Positions 15,919-24,677 of a DNA stretch of 35,814 nucleotides are shown here, one piece after another. A model generated the notes under the pieces. It saw nothing but the letters and a program-made list of their open reading frames with translations, was not told the DNA's origin and did not search any database. The translations under genes were made by a program, and so were the position numbers. The stretch is taken from the NCBI GenBank assembly GCA_021797815.1, contig JAJZYZ010000026.1, forward strand, positions 1 through 35,814, in the 5' to 3' direction. The first letter of the stretch is position 1, and each line of letters opens with the position of its first letter. The DNA is from Bacillota bacterium (GTDB lineage: Bacteria > Bacillota > Sulfobacillia > Sulfobacillales > JAIMBI01).

Positions 15919-16439
15919 GCTTCGTCAGTGCCGCCCGGGGCCATCGACTCCCCGGGCGGCTTCTTGTTGGTGCGGGCGTCTGTGGGATGCCGACGGCCCG
16001 ACAGGGCCACGGCCCCGATGAACCACAAGACTCCCCCGCGAATCGCGAGGTCGGCCAGATTGAACGTGTAAGGGTAGCCGGCTATGTGCCAGTAGTCCAC
16101 GACGTGGCCCGTCAGGAGCCGGATCGTCAGGTTGGAGAACCCGCCTCCTACCACCAATGCTGCCGCGAGGCGTCCCGGCTCCACCAGCCTGGCCAGCACG
16201 GTCACGGCCACGAGGCCGCCGATTTCAAGACCTAGCGCCAGCCCGGGCGATCCCCGCAATAGTCCAAACCCGATACCGGGATTCAGCACCACCCCCGGCC
16301 AATGCCGGCGAAGTGCCACGAATGCAAGCGCGTCCGCCGCGACCGCGACCAGCACACCTGCCCCCACCGCCCACACGCCACTTTTGGCCGGAGCAGACAC
16401 GAATTCATCCCGGTCTTCCCGGCGTCGAAAAAGTTTCAT
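15915..16439 (-). CDS. LspA-like membrane protein lacking one catalytic aspartate
   Basis: A 174-residue membrane protein with four hydrophobic segments that resembles lipoprotein signal peptidase II. It has NPGIGFGLL (family NxGxxFG), GGGFSNLTIRLLTGHVVDYW and YTFNLADLAI. In signal peptidase II the catalytic pair is the Asp of GGxxGNxxDR and the Asp of FNxAD. Here the second is present, but the first position is Ile (codon ATC in SNLTIRL) and the Gly before Asn is Ser, while the reading frame is intact on both sides. It is therefore either a non-peptidase descendant or a divergent enzyme. The N-terminus is also unusual, basic MKLFRRREDRDE before the first hydrophobic segment. The ATG at 16439 follows AAGGAG. 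No lipoprotein gene is adjacent. Confidence 0.75.
   Translation of the reverse strand: MKLFRRREDRDEFVSAPAKSGVWAVGAGVLVAVAADALAFVALRRHWPGVVLNPGIGFGLLRGSPGLALGLEIGGLVAVTVLARLVEPGRLAAALVVGGGFSNLTIRLLTGHVVDYWHIAGYPYTFNLADLAIRGGVLWFIGAVALSGRRHPTDARTNKKPPGESMAPGGTDEA
15931..15968 (+). terminator. Intrinsic terminator of the IscA-like gene
   Basis: Ten-base perfect arms CCGCCCGGGG (15931-15940) and CCCCGGGCGG (15950-15959) with a nine-base loop are followed by CTTCTTGTT. It lies 13 bases after the IscA-like stop and inside the 3' end of the convergent LspA-like gene. Confidence 0.75.
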
Positions 16440-16569
16440 TATTTCCACACTCCTTGAGCGCACCGCCCGCTCCGGCGGCCACATTAACGGAATCTTAACC
16501 TCAGAGACACAGTCCGTTAACGCGGGAGCAATAGTCTCGTGTCGAACAGCTTAAATAGGGGGGCGCTAC

Positions 16570-17892
16570 GTGTCGAGTTGGTCCTCTGTCGATGATTCCA
16601 TGCGCCAAGGGCGCCACGCGCGGATGATACTGACGGCAGGACTCGGTTTCTTTACGGACGCGTACGACCTTTTCATCATTGGCACCGTCACCGCGCTGCT
16701 GACTCCGCTATGGTCGCTCACAACGGTCCAACTCATGTGGCTCAACAGCATGTCGCTTCTGGCCGCCGTTGTCGGGTCGCTGACCTTCGGGCGGCTTGCC
16801 GACCGAATTGGCCGCCGCAAGATGGCCATCGTGGAGTCGGTCGTGCTGATGGCCGCGGCCCTGGGCTCCGCGCTGGCTCCCAATTTCACGATTCTGCTGG
16901 CCATGCGCGTGGTGATGGGGATTGCCGTCGGCGGGGACTACTCGACCAGTTCCATCATCGCCTCGGAATTCTCCCATCGCGAGCGGCGGGGCCGCATGAT
17001 TGCGTCCGTGTTTGCGATGCAGGGCCTCGGACTCGTGCTCGGACCCCTGTATGCCACCGTGCTTCTCGTTACCGGGGTGCCGCATGATCTGGCCTGGCGG
17101 CTCATGCTGGGCTTCGGGATGCTGCCGGCCCTGGTGGTGGGCTATCTCCGCTACACCATGCCGGAGACGCCGCGCTTCGAACTGCGCCGTCAGGAAGCAC
17201 TTCGGAGTCCGGCGGCGCCGTCGCGGGTACTGGGTCAAAGACAGTACGTGCTACGGCTTGTGGGAACGGCCGGCGCGTGGTTCCTGCTGGATGTCGCGTT
17301 CTACGGCAACGGGGTCTCCTCTTCCCTCATCTTAAAGGCCCTCCGCCCCGGCGCCCCCCTGCTCGAGACCGTGGCGACGGCGGGAGCCGTCTTTCTTGTG
17401 GCGGCCCTGCCCGGATACTTTGTGGCCGCAGCCAAGATTGATCACCTGGGACGGCGGTACATCCAGGTTCTCGGCTTCCTGGTGATGGCCGCGGCCTATG
17501 GCAGCATCGCCCTGGTCCCGTCCATCCCGAAGACCCCGATCCTGTTCCTGGTCGTGTACGGGGTGAGCTACTTCTTTATCGAGTTCGGCCCTAACACGAC
17601 CACCTTCGTGTATCCGGCCGAGATTTTCCCGGTCGACGTGCGGGCGACCGCCAACGGCATCTCGGCCGCCGCCGGCAAGACGGGGGCCTTCCTCGGCGCC
17701 TTCCTGTTCCCCCTCATTCTGGTCCAGCTGCATCTTTCGGGACTCATGGGCATCCTGGCCGTGGCGGCCGTGTTAGGCGCCCTCCTTACGATGCTGGTGC
17801 TGCCGGAGCCGAAGGGACAGTCCCTTGAGGAGTCGGGAGGCGACCTGGCCCTTCGTTCAAGACCCGCTCATCTCCAGGATCAGGCACTTTAA
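16570..17892 (+). CDS. MFS transporter, phosphate:H+ symporter-like subfamily
   Basis: A 440-residue protein with about 12 membrane segments. LGFFTDAYDLFIIGTV at the start of segment 1 is the signature seen in the PHS (phosphate:proton symporter) branch of the major facilitator superfamily; the loop 2-3 motif GRLADRIGRRKM and the central PETPRFELR are sugar-porter/PHS-like. It should move a small anion, phosphate or perhaps a carboxylate, together with protons. The GTG start at 16570 follows AGGGGGG. No transport partner is adjacent. Its 3' end overlaps the convergent methyltransferase gene by 36 bases. Confidence 0.88.
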   Translation: MSSWSSVDDSMRQGRHARMILTAGLGFFTDAYDLFIIGTVTALLTPLWSLTTVQLMWLNSMSLLAAVVGSLTFGRLADRIGRRKMAIVESVVLMAAALGSALAPNFTILLAMRVVMGIAVGGDYSTSSIIASEFSHRERRGRMIASVFAMQGLGLVLGPLYATVLLVTGVPHDLAWRLMLGFGMLPALVVGYLRYTMPETPRFELRRQEALRSPAAPSRVLGQRQYVLRLVGTAGAWFLLDVAFYGNGVSSSLILKALRPGAPLLETVATAGAVFLVAALPGYFVAAAKIDHLGRRYIQVLGFLVMAAAYGSIALVPSIPKTPILFLVVYGVSYFFIEFGPNTTTFVYPAEIFPVDVRATANGISAAAGKTGAFLGAFLFPLILVQLHLSGLMGILAVAAVLGALLTMLVLPEPKGQSLEESGGDLALRSRPAHLQDQAL

Positions 17893-19032
17893 GTAGCGAG
17901 ATTCCGGCAACAGCGGATGGGAGCCGTGGTCGGCCGGCTGGCCGCGCACGTCCAGGAGACGCGCGTCCCGATGGGCGTCGTGCATCGCCGCCCCCACGAC
18001 GGCGGTAAAGGCGTCGAGATCCACGTGGTAGGAGCAGCTGCAGGTGACCAGGATGCCGCCCGGGGACAACATGCGGGCGGCTCGCAGATTGATCTCCTTG
18101 TACCCGCGCAGTGCCCCTTCCACGGCCGTGCGCGACTTCGTGAAAGCGGGCGGGTCCAGAATGACGACATCGTACGCGGGGGTCTCCCGGCTCTTCTCGC
18201 GAAGCCAGTCGAACGCGTTGGCCTCCTGTACCTCAAACCGGTCGGAGAGCTTATTTGTCGCGGCATTGGCGAGCGCCTGGCGAAGCGCCCCCGCCTCGCT
18301 GTCCACCGCGGTCACATGGGACGCGCCGGCGCGAAGGGCCTGGAGCCCGAAGCCTCCCGTGTGGGCAAACACGTCCAGTACCCGCCGACCGGGGGTGTAC
18401 GCCGCCACCGCCTGGCGGTTTTCAGCCTGGTCGAGGTAGTGGCCCGTCTTCTGTCCCTCCACCAGATCCACTTGAAACAAGAGCCCATACTCATCCACCG
18501 TGACCGGGTTTTCCAATTCGCCCCACACGAGCCGGTCTTCGAGCGGCAGAGCCTCATGCCGCCGCGCCGAGAGCTGCCCCCGTTCATAGATCCCGGCGAT
18601 GCCTGGCAGGGTTTTTAACTCCTCCACGACGACGGGGATGAGGTCCGCCATGGGACGAAAGGTTACTTCCATCACCAGCATGGGACCGTAACGGTCGACC
18701 ACCAGCCCCGGGAGGCCGTCAGCCTCTGCGTTCACCAGCCGGAGTCCGGTGCGGACGGTCTGAAGAGACTCCCGGGCCCGAACGGCCGCGCGCACCCGCC
18801 GCCGCACCAGGTCGTGCAACTGCAGCTCACCGCGGCCGAAAGCCATCATTCGGACCGCGATCGCGGACGTGGGGCTGTAAAGCCCACGTCCCAGCATCCG
18901 CCCGTCGGCGTCCAGGATCTCGACGTCCGCCGTCGGGGGCGGGTCATGGTGCAGGAGCTCCCCCCGGAACACCCAAGGACACCCCTGCAGGGCGCGATGC
19001 CGCCCGGGTTTTAATCTCAGACTCACACTCAT
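17857..19032 (-). CDS. RlmI-like SAM-dependent rRNA (cytosine) methyltransferase
   Basis: A 391-residue class I methyltransferase of the RlmI/RlmK group, which methylates cytosine in 23S rRNA. It starts with a PUA-like RNA-binding domain (SLRLKPGRHRALQGCPWVFRGEL), a middle domain, and a Rossmann-type SAM domain with VLDVFAHTGGFGLQAL (SAM loop) and ILDPPAFTKS, the catalytic/base-binding motif. A CSCS segment follows (GGILVTCSCSYHV). The ATG at 19032 is chosen because GGAGGCG lies upstream and the protein then begins at the PUA domain; the frame is open to 19206. The exact target nucleotide is not certain. Confidence 0.88.
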   Translation of the reverse strand: MSVSLRLKPGRHRALQGCPWVFRGELLHHDPPPTADVEILDADGRMLGRGLYSPTSAIAVRMMAFGRGELQLHDLVRRRVRAAVRARESLQTVRTGLRLVNAEADGLPGLVVDRYGPMLVMEVTFRPMADLIPVVVEELKTLPGIAGIYERGQLSARRHEALPLEDRLVWGELENPVTVDEYGLLFQVDLVEGQKTGHYLDQAENRQAVAAYTPGRRVLDVFAHTGGFGLQALRAGASHVTAVDSEAGALRQALANAATNKLSDRFEVQEANAFDWLREKSRETPAYDVVILDPPAFTKSRTAVEGALRGYKEINLRAARMLSPGGILVTCSCSYHVDLDAFTAVVGAAMHDAHRDARLLDVRGQPADHGSHPLLPESRYLKCLILEMSGS

Positions 19033-19150
19033 CCACAACGCCTCCGATTCCCTCTTCGCCCTGTGCCCTTCAACGAGAGGGTGCATTAGGCCTGTCTTCC
19101 AGGCTCCTATGGTACCCTGAGGCCGACAGCCGAGGAAAGGCAGTGACAAC

Positions 19151-20194
19151 ATGGCCCACCCAGTGCGTCTGACCACCCTGACCGGCAAGTCCGGCTGAGG
19201 CTGCAAGCTAGGTCCGGGTGACCTAGAGGCGGCGCTTGCGGGATTGGGTCCGGCCCGCCCGGACCCTCATGTCCTGGTGGGCATGGAAACTCACGACGAT
19301 GCGGGCGTGTATCTCCTGAATGAGGACACGGCCCTGGTCCAGACGGTCGACTACTTTACGCCGATCGTGGATGACCCCTACGAATTCGGCGCCATCGCTG
19401 CGGTGAACGCGCTTTCTGACGTCTATGCCATGGGAGCCCGTCCGCTGACGGCGTTGAACCTCGCAGGCTTCCCCTCCGGGACCCTGCCCCCGGAGATTCT
19501 TGGCCGCATCATGAAAGGCGGTCGGGATGTGCTGGATGACGCCGGCGTCTCCCTCATCGGCGGCCACTCCGTCGACGACTCCGAGCCGAAAATGGGCTAC
19601 GCCCTGACCGGAGTGGTGCACCCGGACCGTATCTGGCGCAACTCCACCGCGCGGGCGGGCGACATCCTCTACCTCACGAAGCCGATTGGCGCGGGCGTGA
19701 TGGTCAAGGCCATCAAGGATGAACGGGCCTCGGCCGAAGAGATGCGGGCGGTCGTCGCCTCGATGCGGGAGAGCAACCGGCGGGCGGCTGATTGCCTTAT
19801 CGCCGCCGGCCCGCCAACCGCCTGCACAGACGTGACCGGTTTCGGCCTGCTCGGCCATGTGTACGAGATGGCGGCCGGGGCTTCAATTCGCCTGCACGTC
19901 GAGGCGGACCGGGTGCCGGTGCTGCCGGGAGCGCTTGAGTCGGCGCGACGCGATCTTTTCCCGGGGGGCAGCCGCAACAACCGGCACTACTTTGGGCGAT
20001 TCGTGACGGTGGAGGGCCCCGTTGCGGGGGAACGGGTGGCCCTGTTCTACGACGCGGTGACCAGTGGGGGGCTCCTCTTCACGGCGAGTCCGCAAAAGGC
20101 GGAAGCCGTGGAGGCGGAGTTCCTAAGGGCAGGCGCTCCTCTTTTTCGCATCGGAATGGCGGCGGACGGGCCTCCCGGCGTTACGGTGCGCTAG
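19151..20194 (+). CDS. selD: Selenide, water dikinase SelD, containing selenocysteine encoded by TGA
   Basis: SelD makes selenophosphate, the selenium donor for selenocysteine and selenouridine. From ATG 19151, 10 bases after GAGGAAAGG, the frame reads MAHPVRLTTLTGKSG, then TGA (19196-19198), then GCKLGPGDLEAAL. The TGA is codon 16, exactly where the family has the catalytic Cys or Sec followed by GCK; the frame continues with full SelD similarity to 20194. Total length is 347 residues, the usual size. Further family blocks include GIHDDAG-like METHDDAGVY, the ISLIGGHSVDDSEPKMGYALTG region and AACTDVTGFGLLGH. A stem-loop right after the TGA fits a bacterial SECIS. A normal gene finder would start it at 19244 or call it broken. 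Its stop region overlaps convergent gltX by 14 bases. Confidence 0.93.
19196..19239 (+). promoter_or_regulatory. SECIS element for selenocysteine insertion in selD
   Basis: Directly after the TGA, CTAGGTC (19208-19214) and GACCTAG (19220-19226) form a perfect seven-base stem with loop CGGGT; GCAAG (19203-19207) can pair with CTTGC (19235-19239) as an outer stem. The apical loop starts 16 bases after the TGA, the distance known for bacterial SECIS elements, and has G residues as required for SelB binding. Confidence 0.8.
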
Positions 20195-21653
20195 CAGCGG
20201 CCGAAAGGGCCTCGGCATCCGAGGCCGCACGGCGGAGTCGTGCCACAGAAGCCGTGCGCCCGAGTGCCGCCATGAGCTCGAACAGACCCGGGCCCACCGT
20301 CCGGCCGGTAAGGGCAAGCCGGGTCGGATGGATCAGGACGGCGCGACCGATCCCGAGGTCGTCGGCGATGGTCTGGTACAAGGCGTTCAGCGTGTCGGGA
20401 CTGAAGTCCGCTACACGCTCGAGCGCCTCAGCCAGCGTCGCGAGGTGCTCGCCGGTGCCGGGGCCAAAGTGTTTTTTTACCCCGGCCGGGTCGTATGATG
20501 TGACTGGCCGGTACAAAAAGGCCATCTGGTCGGCCATGTCGACCAGCGTGCGGCTCCGCTCACGCACAAGCTCCACGGCCCCGTCCAGGTCCACCACCGG
20601 ACGCTCTGGCGGCCGGTCAGGGTCGATCCCAAGATCGGCGAGGAAGGGCCGCACCCGCACGGCCACGTCGGCGGGCGGCAGCTCCCGCAGATAGCGGGCA
20701 TTCATCCACTCCAGCTTCTTCTGGTCGTATACGGCGGCCGTGTGTTGTATCCGCTCAAGCGTGAAGCCCTCGGCCGCGTGGGTTAGCGGGAAGAACTCCT
20801 CCTGGTCGGGCGGCGACCACCCGAGTAGGGTCAGATAGTTCACGAGCGCCTCCGGCAGGATGCCGAGCGCCCGGTATTCGGCCACCGAGGTCGCGCCGTG
20901 GCGCTTGGACAGCTTCGATCGATCCGGGGCCAGGATCATGGGAACGTGGGCGAAGGCTGGGAGATCGAATCCCAGTGCCTGAAACAGCAGTATCTGCTTC
21001 GGGGTATTGGACAGGTGCTCTTCCCCGCGAATGACGTGGGTGATGGCCATTTCGTGATCGTCGACTACCACCGCGAAATTGTAGACGGGCATGCCATCGG
21101 ACTTGCGCACCACGAAATCGTCCAGTACGGCATGCTCGAAGCGCACCGGTCCCCGAATGAGGTCGTCCACCACGGTGGCGCCCTGCTCGGGCAGACGAAA
21201 GCGGAGCACGAACGGCCGGCCCTCGCGAGTCTTGATGTCCCCGGCCGATAGATGCCGGCACGTTCCCGGGTAGCGCGGGGGCCTTCCCGCGTGCTGCTGC
21301 GCCTTGCGGATGGTCTGCAGCTCGTCCGGCGTGCAGAAGCACGGGTAAACCAGATCGCGGGCACGAAGCTCGTCAAGCGCCTCCTGATAACGGGTTTGGC
21401 GCAGCGATTGCCGATACGGACCGTAAGGCCCCCCGACGTCGGGTCCCTCATCCCACTGGAGGCCCAGGGATCGGAGCCCCTCCATCATAGCGTCAGCCGA
21501 GCCTTCGACCTCGCGGGCCTGGTCGGTGTCTTCGATCCGGAGTACGAATGTGCCAGCCTCATGGCGGGCGTACAGGTAGTTGAAGAGGGCCGTTCGCGCC
21601 CCGCCGATGTGGAGAGTGCCGGTGGGACTCGGCGCATAGCGTACCCGGACCAT
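20181..21653 (-). CDS. gltX: Glutamyl-tRNA synthetase
   Basis: A 490-residue class I aminoacyl-tRNA synthetase that charges tRNA-Glu with glutamate (in many Bacillota also tRNA-Gln, later amidated). The HIGH motif is seen at the start as PSPTGTLHIGGARTALFNYL, and the KMSKS motif as KLSKRHGATS. The N-terminal catalytic domain is followed by the all-helical anticodon-binding region. No zinc-binding Cys cluster beyond CFCTPDEL is obvious. The ATG at 21653 follows GGAAGGGG. It has its own promoter and is apparently monocistronic, and one of its tRNA substrates is encoded at 5480-5555. Confidence 0.96.
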   Translation of the reverse strand: MVRVRYAPSPTGTLHIGGARTALFNYLYARHEAGTFVLRIEDTDQAREVEGSADAMMEGLRSLGLQWDEGPDVGGPYGPYRQSLRQTRYQEALDELRARDLVYPCFCTPDELQTIRKAQQHAGRPPRYPGTCRHLSAGDIKTREGRPFVLRFRLPEQGATVVDDLIRGPVRFEHAVLDDFVVRKSDGMPVYNFAVVVDDHEMAITHVIRGEEHLSNTPKQILLFQALGFDLPAFAHVPMILAPDRSKLSKRHGATSVAEYRALGILPEALVNYLTLLGWSPPDQEEFFPLTHAAEGFTLERIQHTAAVYDQKKLEWMNARYLRELPPADVAVRVRPFLADLGIDPDRPPERPVVDLDGAVELVRERSRTLVDMADQMAFLYRPVTSYDPAGVKKHFGPGTGEHLATLAEALERVADFSPDTLNALYQTIADDLGIGRAVLIHPTRLALTGRTVGPGLFELMAALGRTASVARLRRAASDAEALSAAASAP

Positions 21654-21685
21654 AAGAACATGCCCCTTCCTTCGTGAACCCTTCC

Positions 21686-21714
21686 AGTTTAAGAGGGGCC
21701 CCGGGGCGAGTCAA
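21686..21714 (-). promoter_or_regulatory. Promoter of gltX
   Basis: On the minus strand TTGACT (21714-21709) and TAAACT (21691-21686) are separated by 17 bases, a good sigma-A-type promoter about 33 bases before the gltX start codon. I looked for a T-box between here and recR and found no antiterminator core. Confidence 0.7.
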
Positions 21715-21873
21715 AGCCCGGGGACCCAGGTGTCGGGGCTCAGATGTCGGCGGGGTGAGAGACGCGCTATGTCGTCCGGCGGCCATCCGGGCTGGAAACG
21801 TCTTCGCGGGGTTCTACGCAGCACGACTCGAAGCGGATGTGCGGCACCCACCCGCACGGTTCCCTTATGACAC

Positions 21874-21906
21874 TCAAAACTGCTGCCGGGGCCAGTGACT
21901 CCCCGG
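21874..21906 (-). terminator. Terminator of the dnaX-ybaB-recR operon
   Basis: On the minus strand, just past the recR stop, CCGGGG (21906-21901) pairs with CCCCGG (21891-21886) across a nine-base loop, followed six bases later by TTTT (21879-21876). The T run is short and slightly displaced, so efficiency is uncertain. Confidence 0.5.
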
Positions 21907-21907
21907 T

Positions 21908-22504
21908 CTAGAGTTCGCGGCGGCCCTCGAGCGCCTTTAGGAGCGTCACCTCGTCCGTGTAGTCGAGGTCCCCTCCCATCGGGATCCCGCGCGCGATGCG
22001 GGTCACCTGAATGCCGGTCGGCTTCAGGAGGCGCGACAGGTATAGGGCGGTGGCTTCTCCCTCCAGGCTCGAACTGGTGGCCAGGATGACCTCGTTCACA
22101 GCCTGGTCGGCGAGTCGCTTTAAGAGTTCTCGTACTTTCAGATCCTCAGGTCCGATGCCGTCCATCGGGGAAATGGCCCCGTGGAGCACATGGTACCGGC
22201 CCCGATATTCGCGGGTTTTCTCCATCGCCACGACGTCCTTCGGCTGCTCGACGACCAGGATGACATGGTCGTCGCGCTGGCCGGAACGGCAGAGCGCACA
22301 GGGATCGACGTCAGTAAAATTGAAGCAGACCGAGCAGTAGCGGATAGTGCGCCGTGCCGTAGTGATGGCCGTAGCCAGACGCTCCGCCTCGCCCGGCGGC
22401 AGGTTCAGGAGGAAGAAGGCCAGACGCTGCGCGGTCTTCGGCCCCACGCCGGGCAGGCGGCTCAGCTGATCCACCAACTCCTGGATGGGCGCGGGGTACT
22501 GCAT
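21908..22504 (-). CDS. recR: Recombination mediator protein RecR
   Basis: A 198-residue DNA repair protein that works with RecF and RecO to load RecA on gapped DNA. It has the N-terminal helix-hairpin-helix ([20 protein letters not shown]), the four-Cys zinc finger [16 protein letters not shown], the Toprim domain beginning [16 protein letters not shown], and the C-terminal Walker-B-like region [18 protein letters not shown]. Length is standard. It is the last gene of the dnaX-ybaB-recR operon, three bases after ybaB. Confidence 0.96.
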   Translation of the reverse strand: MQYPAPIQELVDQLSRLPGVGPKTAQRLAFFLLNLPPGEAERLATAITTARRTIRYCSVCFNFTDVDPCALCRSGQRDDHVILVVEQPKDVVAMEKTREYRGRYHVLHGAISPMDGIGPEDLKVRELLKRLADQAVNEVILATSSSLEGEATALYLSRLLKPTGIQVTRIARGIPMGGDLDYTDEVTLLKALEGRREL

Positions 22505-22507
22505 GGA

Positions 22508-22831
22508 CTAAAGGCCGCCCGGCAGGTTCAGGCCCCCGGTCACCGCCGACATCTTCTCCTGGGCGACCGTCTGGGCCTTCCTCTGACCTTCTTTGAGAGC
22601 GGCCAGCACCATGTCCTGCAGCATCTCCACGTCCTGCGGATCCACCGCCTCGGGGGCGATGTCGAGATCCACGATCTCGCCGTGTCCGTTGAACACGGCC
22701 CGCACCATGCCGCCACCGGCCGTCGCCTCAATCTCCATCAGGCCCAATTCTTCTTGCACGCGCGCCATATCGCGCTGCATCTTCTGGACCTGCTTCATCA
22801 TCTTGTTCATGTTGCCGGGATTAAAGCTCAT
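22508..22831 (-). CDS. ybaB: YbaB/EbfC family nucleoid-associated protein
   Basis: A 107-residue DNA-binding protein forming a tweezer-like dimer. It has the N-terminal coiled helix MNKMMKQVQKMQRDMARVQEELG, the beta-rich centre GMVRAVFNGHGEIVDLDIAPEAV and the C-terminal helix DMVLAALKEGQRKAQ, all typical. It lies between dnaX and recR with almost no spacing, the order conserved across Bacillota. Its exact role in the operon is unknown. Confidence 0.94.
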   Translation of the reverse strand: MSFNPGNMNKMMKQVQKMQRDMARVQEELGLMEIEATAGGGMVRAVFNGHGEIVDLDIAPEAVDPQDVEMLQDMVLAALKEGQRKAQTVAQEKMSAVTGGLNLPGGL

Positions 22832-24364
22832 CTACCGTCCCTCCCCTTGCTCCGGACGTACCTCCACCGTCACCCTCGGTCCGAACACTTCGCGCACCTT
22901 GGCCACCCGCGGGTCAACGGCCGTCTCCTCCGCGGGCCCGGCCACGTGAAAGAGTACACGGCGGTCTTGGTATACTTCGCGAAACGCCTCCATAAATGCC
23001 TTCCGGTGCCCCGACTTCTCGTCCTCCAGCACCCGGTGGTGAGTCGGATACTGGAACCCGACCCGCACCGGATCTCCGCTGTCGTCCACGTCCACCGACC
23101 GGAAGAGCGCGGCTGTGAGCTGACTCTTCTTCTTGAGCCGGCTCACGACATCTTCGAATCGGGCCGGCACGGCCGCGGATCCGCCGTGACGCACTGCCGG
23201 CGGGGACGGCGTCGGTTCCGGCGGCGCGTCCGGCGCGGACACAGCGCGAGGCACGGCCGCCGGACGGATCTCCTCACGCGAGGGCGCGCCGGACAGCGCC
23301 AGCATGGCCTTCATGAGGCCCAACTCAATGATGAGGCGCGGCGAAAAGGCGGAACGGAGCCGCGTCTCCGCCTCCGCCAGTTCTTCTAAGGCCCCGAAGA
23401 AGCGATCGGCGTCCGCTGCACCGTCAAGACGATGTCCTTTCAAACGCGCGGCGCGAAACTCGCCCAGAGCCTGCTCACCGAGGCTCTCCCGTACCCACAG
23501 GTCCCGCAGGCGCTCGGCCGTGTCCCGAAGAAGGTAGCGGGGGTCGCCTCCCGCCGCGTAAGCCTGATCGACCGCCTCCAGGACCCGGCTGGCATCGTGC
23601 GCCAGGAGCGCGTCGGTGAGGGCCGTGAGGTGCCCCTCGTCAAGCGCCCCCAGCATCTCGGCCACACTGGCCTCGGTCACCGGTCCCGCCGAGAGACACT
23701 GGTCGAGCATCGACTGCGCGTCCCTGAGACCTCCTTCGCTTGCCTCGGCAATCCGCATGAGGGCCGCGCCGTCTGCCTCAACCCCCTCCCGCTCCGTAAT
23801 GGCGCGCAGGTTGTCACGGATGACGGGCGTGGGGATACGGCCGAACTCGTACCGCTGACAGCGCGACAGGACGGTGATGGGAATGCGGTGCGGTTCGGTC
23901 GTGGCAAAAATGAAGAGAACATGCGGCGGCGGCTCCTCCAGCGTCTTCAAGAACGCGTTGAAGGCCGCATCGGTCAGCATGTGAACCTCATCCACAATGT
24001 AAACTTTCATACGGCCCTGCGCCGGCAGGTGCCACACACGCTCCCGCAGCTGGCGCACCTCATCGATGCCGCGATTCGAAGCGCCGTCAATCTCGAGAAT
24101 GTCCAGATGCGTGCCCTGCTCGGCCGCGATGCAGGACCGGCACACGCCGCAGGGTTCGCCGTCTTGCGGGCTCTCGCACGTCGCGGCCCGCGCCAGCAGG
24201 CGGGCGACCGACGTCTTGCCGGTTCCCCGCGGTCCCGAAAACAGATAGGCATGCGTCAGGGCGCCCTGACGCACGGCCTCTTTCAAAATCCGTACGGGCA
24301 CATCCTGACCGACAACGTCAGCAAACCGCTGCGGCCGGTAGGTCCGGTACAGTGCCTGGCGCAT
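22832..24364 (-). CDS. dnaX: DNA polymerase III gamma/tau subunit
   Basis: The 510-residue clamp-loader ATPase couples the sliding-clamp loader to the replication fork. The AAA+ domain has Walker A GPRGTGKTS (about residue 43), the four-Cys zinc module (CESPQDGEPCGVCRSC), Walker B region IVDEVHMLT and sensor/arginine-finger region SRCQRYEF. After residue 360 the sequence turns Pro/Ala-rich, then has a C-terminal tau-like domain. No slippery A-run frameshift site for a shorter gamma form was noticed, so probably only one form is made. It heads the dnaX-ybaB-recR operon and lies about 80 bases downstream of the SRP RNA gene. Confidence 0.95.
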   Translation of the reverse strand: MRQALYRTYRPQRFADVVGQDVPVRILKEAVRQGALTHAYLFSGPRGTGKTSVARLLARAATCESPQDGEPCGVCRSCIAAEQGTHLDILEIDGASNRGIDEVRQLRERVWHLPAQGRMKVYIVDEVHMLTDAAFNAFLKTLEEPPPHVLFIFATTEPHRIPITVLSRCQRYEFGRIPTPVIRDNLRAITEREGVEADGAALMRIAEASEGGLRDAQSMLDQCLSAGPVTEASVAEMLGALDEGHLTALTDALLAHDASRVLEAVDQAYAAGGDPRYLLRDTAERLRDLWVRESLGEQALGEFRAARLKGHRLDGAADADRFFGALEELAEAETRLRSAFSPRLIIELGLMKAMLALSGAPSREEIRPAAVPRAVSAPDAPPEPTPSPPAVRHGGSAAVPARFEDVVSRLKKKSQLTAALFRSVDVDDSGDPVRVGFQYPTHHRVLEDEKSGHRKAFMEAFREVYQDRRVLFHVAGPAEETAVDPRVAKVREVFGPRVTVEVRPEQGEGR

Positions 24365-24445
24365 GGCGCCCCCATTCTGCGCGGCGGTGCGGCTCGGCTC
24401 GCAATTGCCCTCATGATACCGACCGTGCGCGTGGCCTGTCGAGCA

Positions 24446-24574
24446 GGCTCAGAGCCGCACCGACCAGGATTATCCGCGGCACTACAACAGCTCCGCTTAC
24501 CGCTGCTCCCTTCCGGGCCTGACGGGGTTCACGGGTGTCGCACGCACGGGTCCCGATCGATGCGGCTCTGAGCC
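24446..24574 (-). ncRNA. ffs: Signal recognition particle RNA, small bacterial (4.5S-like) type
   Basis: On the minus strand the centre contains the universal SRP domain IV: GTCAGGCCCGGAAGGGAGCAGC (the GGAA tetraloop and asymmetric loop that bind Ffh). The ends pair over 15 bases (24560-24574 against 24446-24460), closing one long hairpin of about 129 bases with no Alu domain. The position between tRNA-Ser and dnaX is the classic one in Bacillota. End positions are set by the closing stem and may be off by a few bases. Confidence 0.93.
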
Positions 24575-24581
24575 CAAACAG

Positions 24582-24671
24582 TGGCGGAGGGAGAGGGATT
24601 CGAACCCTCGAGACAGTTGCCCGTCAACACGCTTTCCAGGCGTGCGCCTTAGTCCTCTCGGCCATCCCTCC
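24582..24671 (-). tRNA. tRNA-Ser (anticodon GGA)
   Basis: The minus strand gives a 90-base class II cloverleaf with a long variable arm: acceptor GGAGGGA against TCCCTCC, discriminator G, encoded CCA. The anticodon arm CACGC / CTGGAAA / GCGTG gives GGA, which reads TCC and TCT. It lies eight bases upstream of the SRP RNA gene. Confidence 0.94.
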
Positions 24672-24677
24672 GAAAAC

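Noticed and set aside
19196-19198. In-frame TGA that could make selD a pseudogene or force a later start at 19244
   Set aside because: It falls exactly on the active-site Cys/Sec position, is followed by GCK and by a SECIS-like hairpin, and the frame upstream has a proper ATG and ribosome binding site.
21654-21907. Possible T-box upstream of gltX
   Set aside because: No T-box core (TGGNACCGCG-like) and no specifier stem could be found; an ordinary promoter close to the gene suffices.
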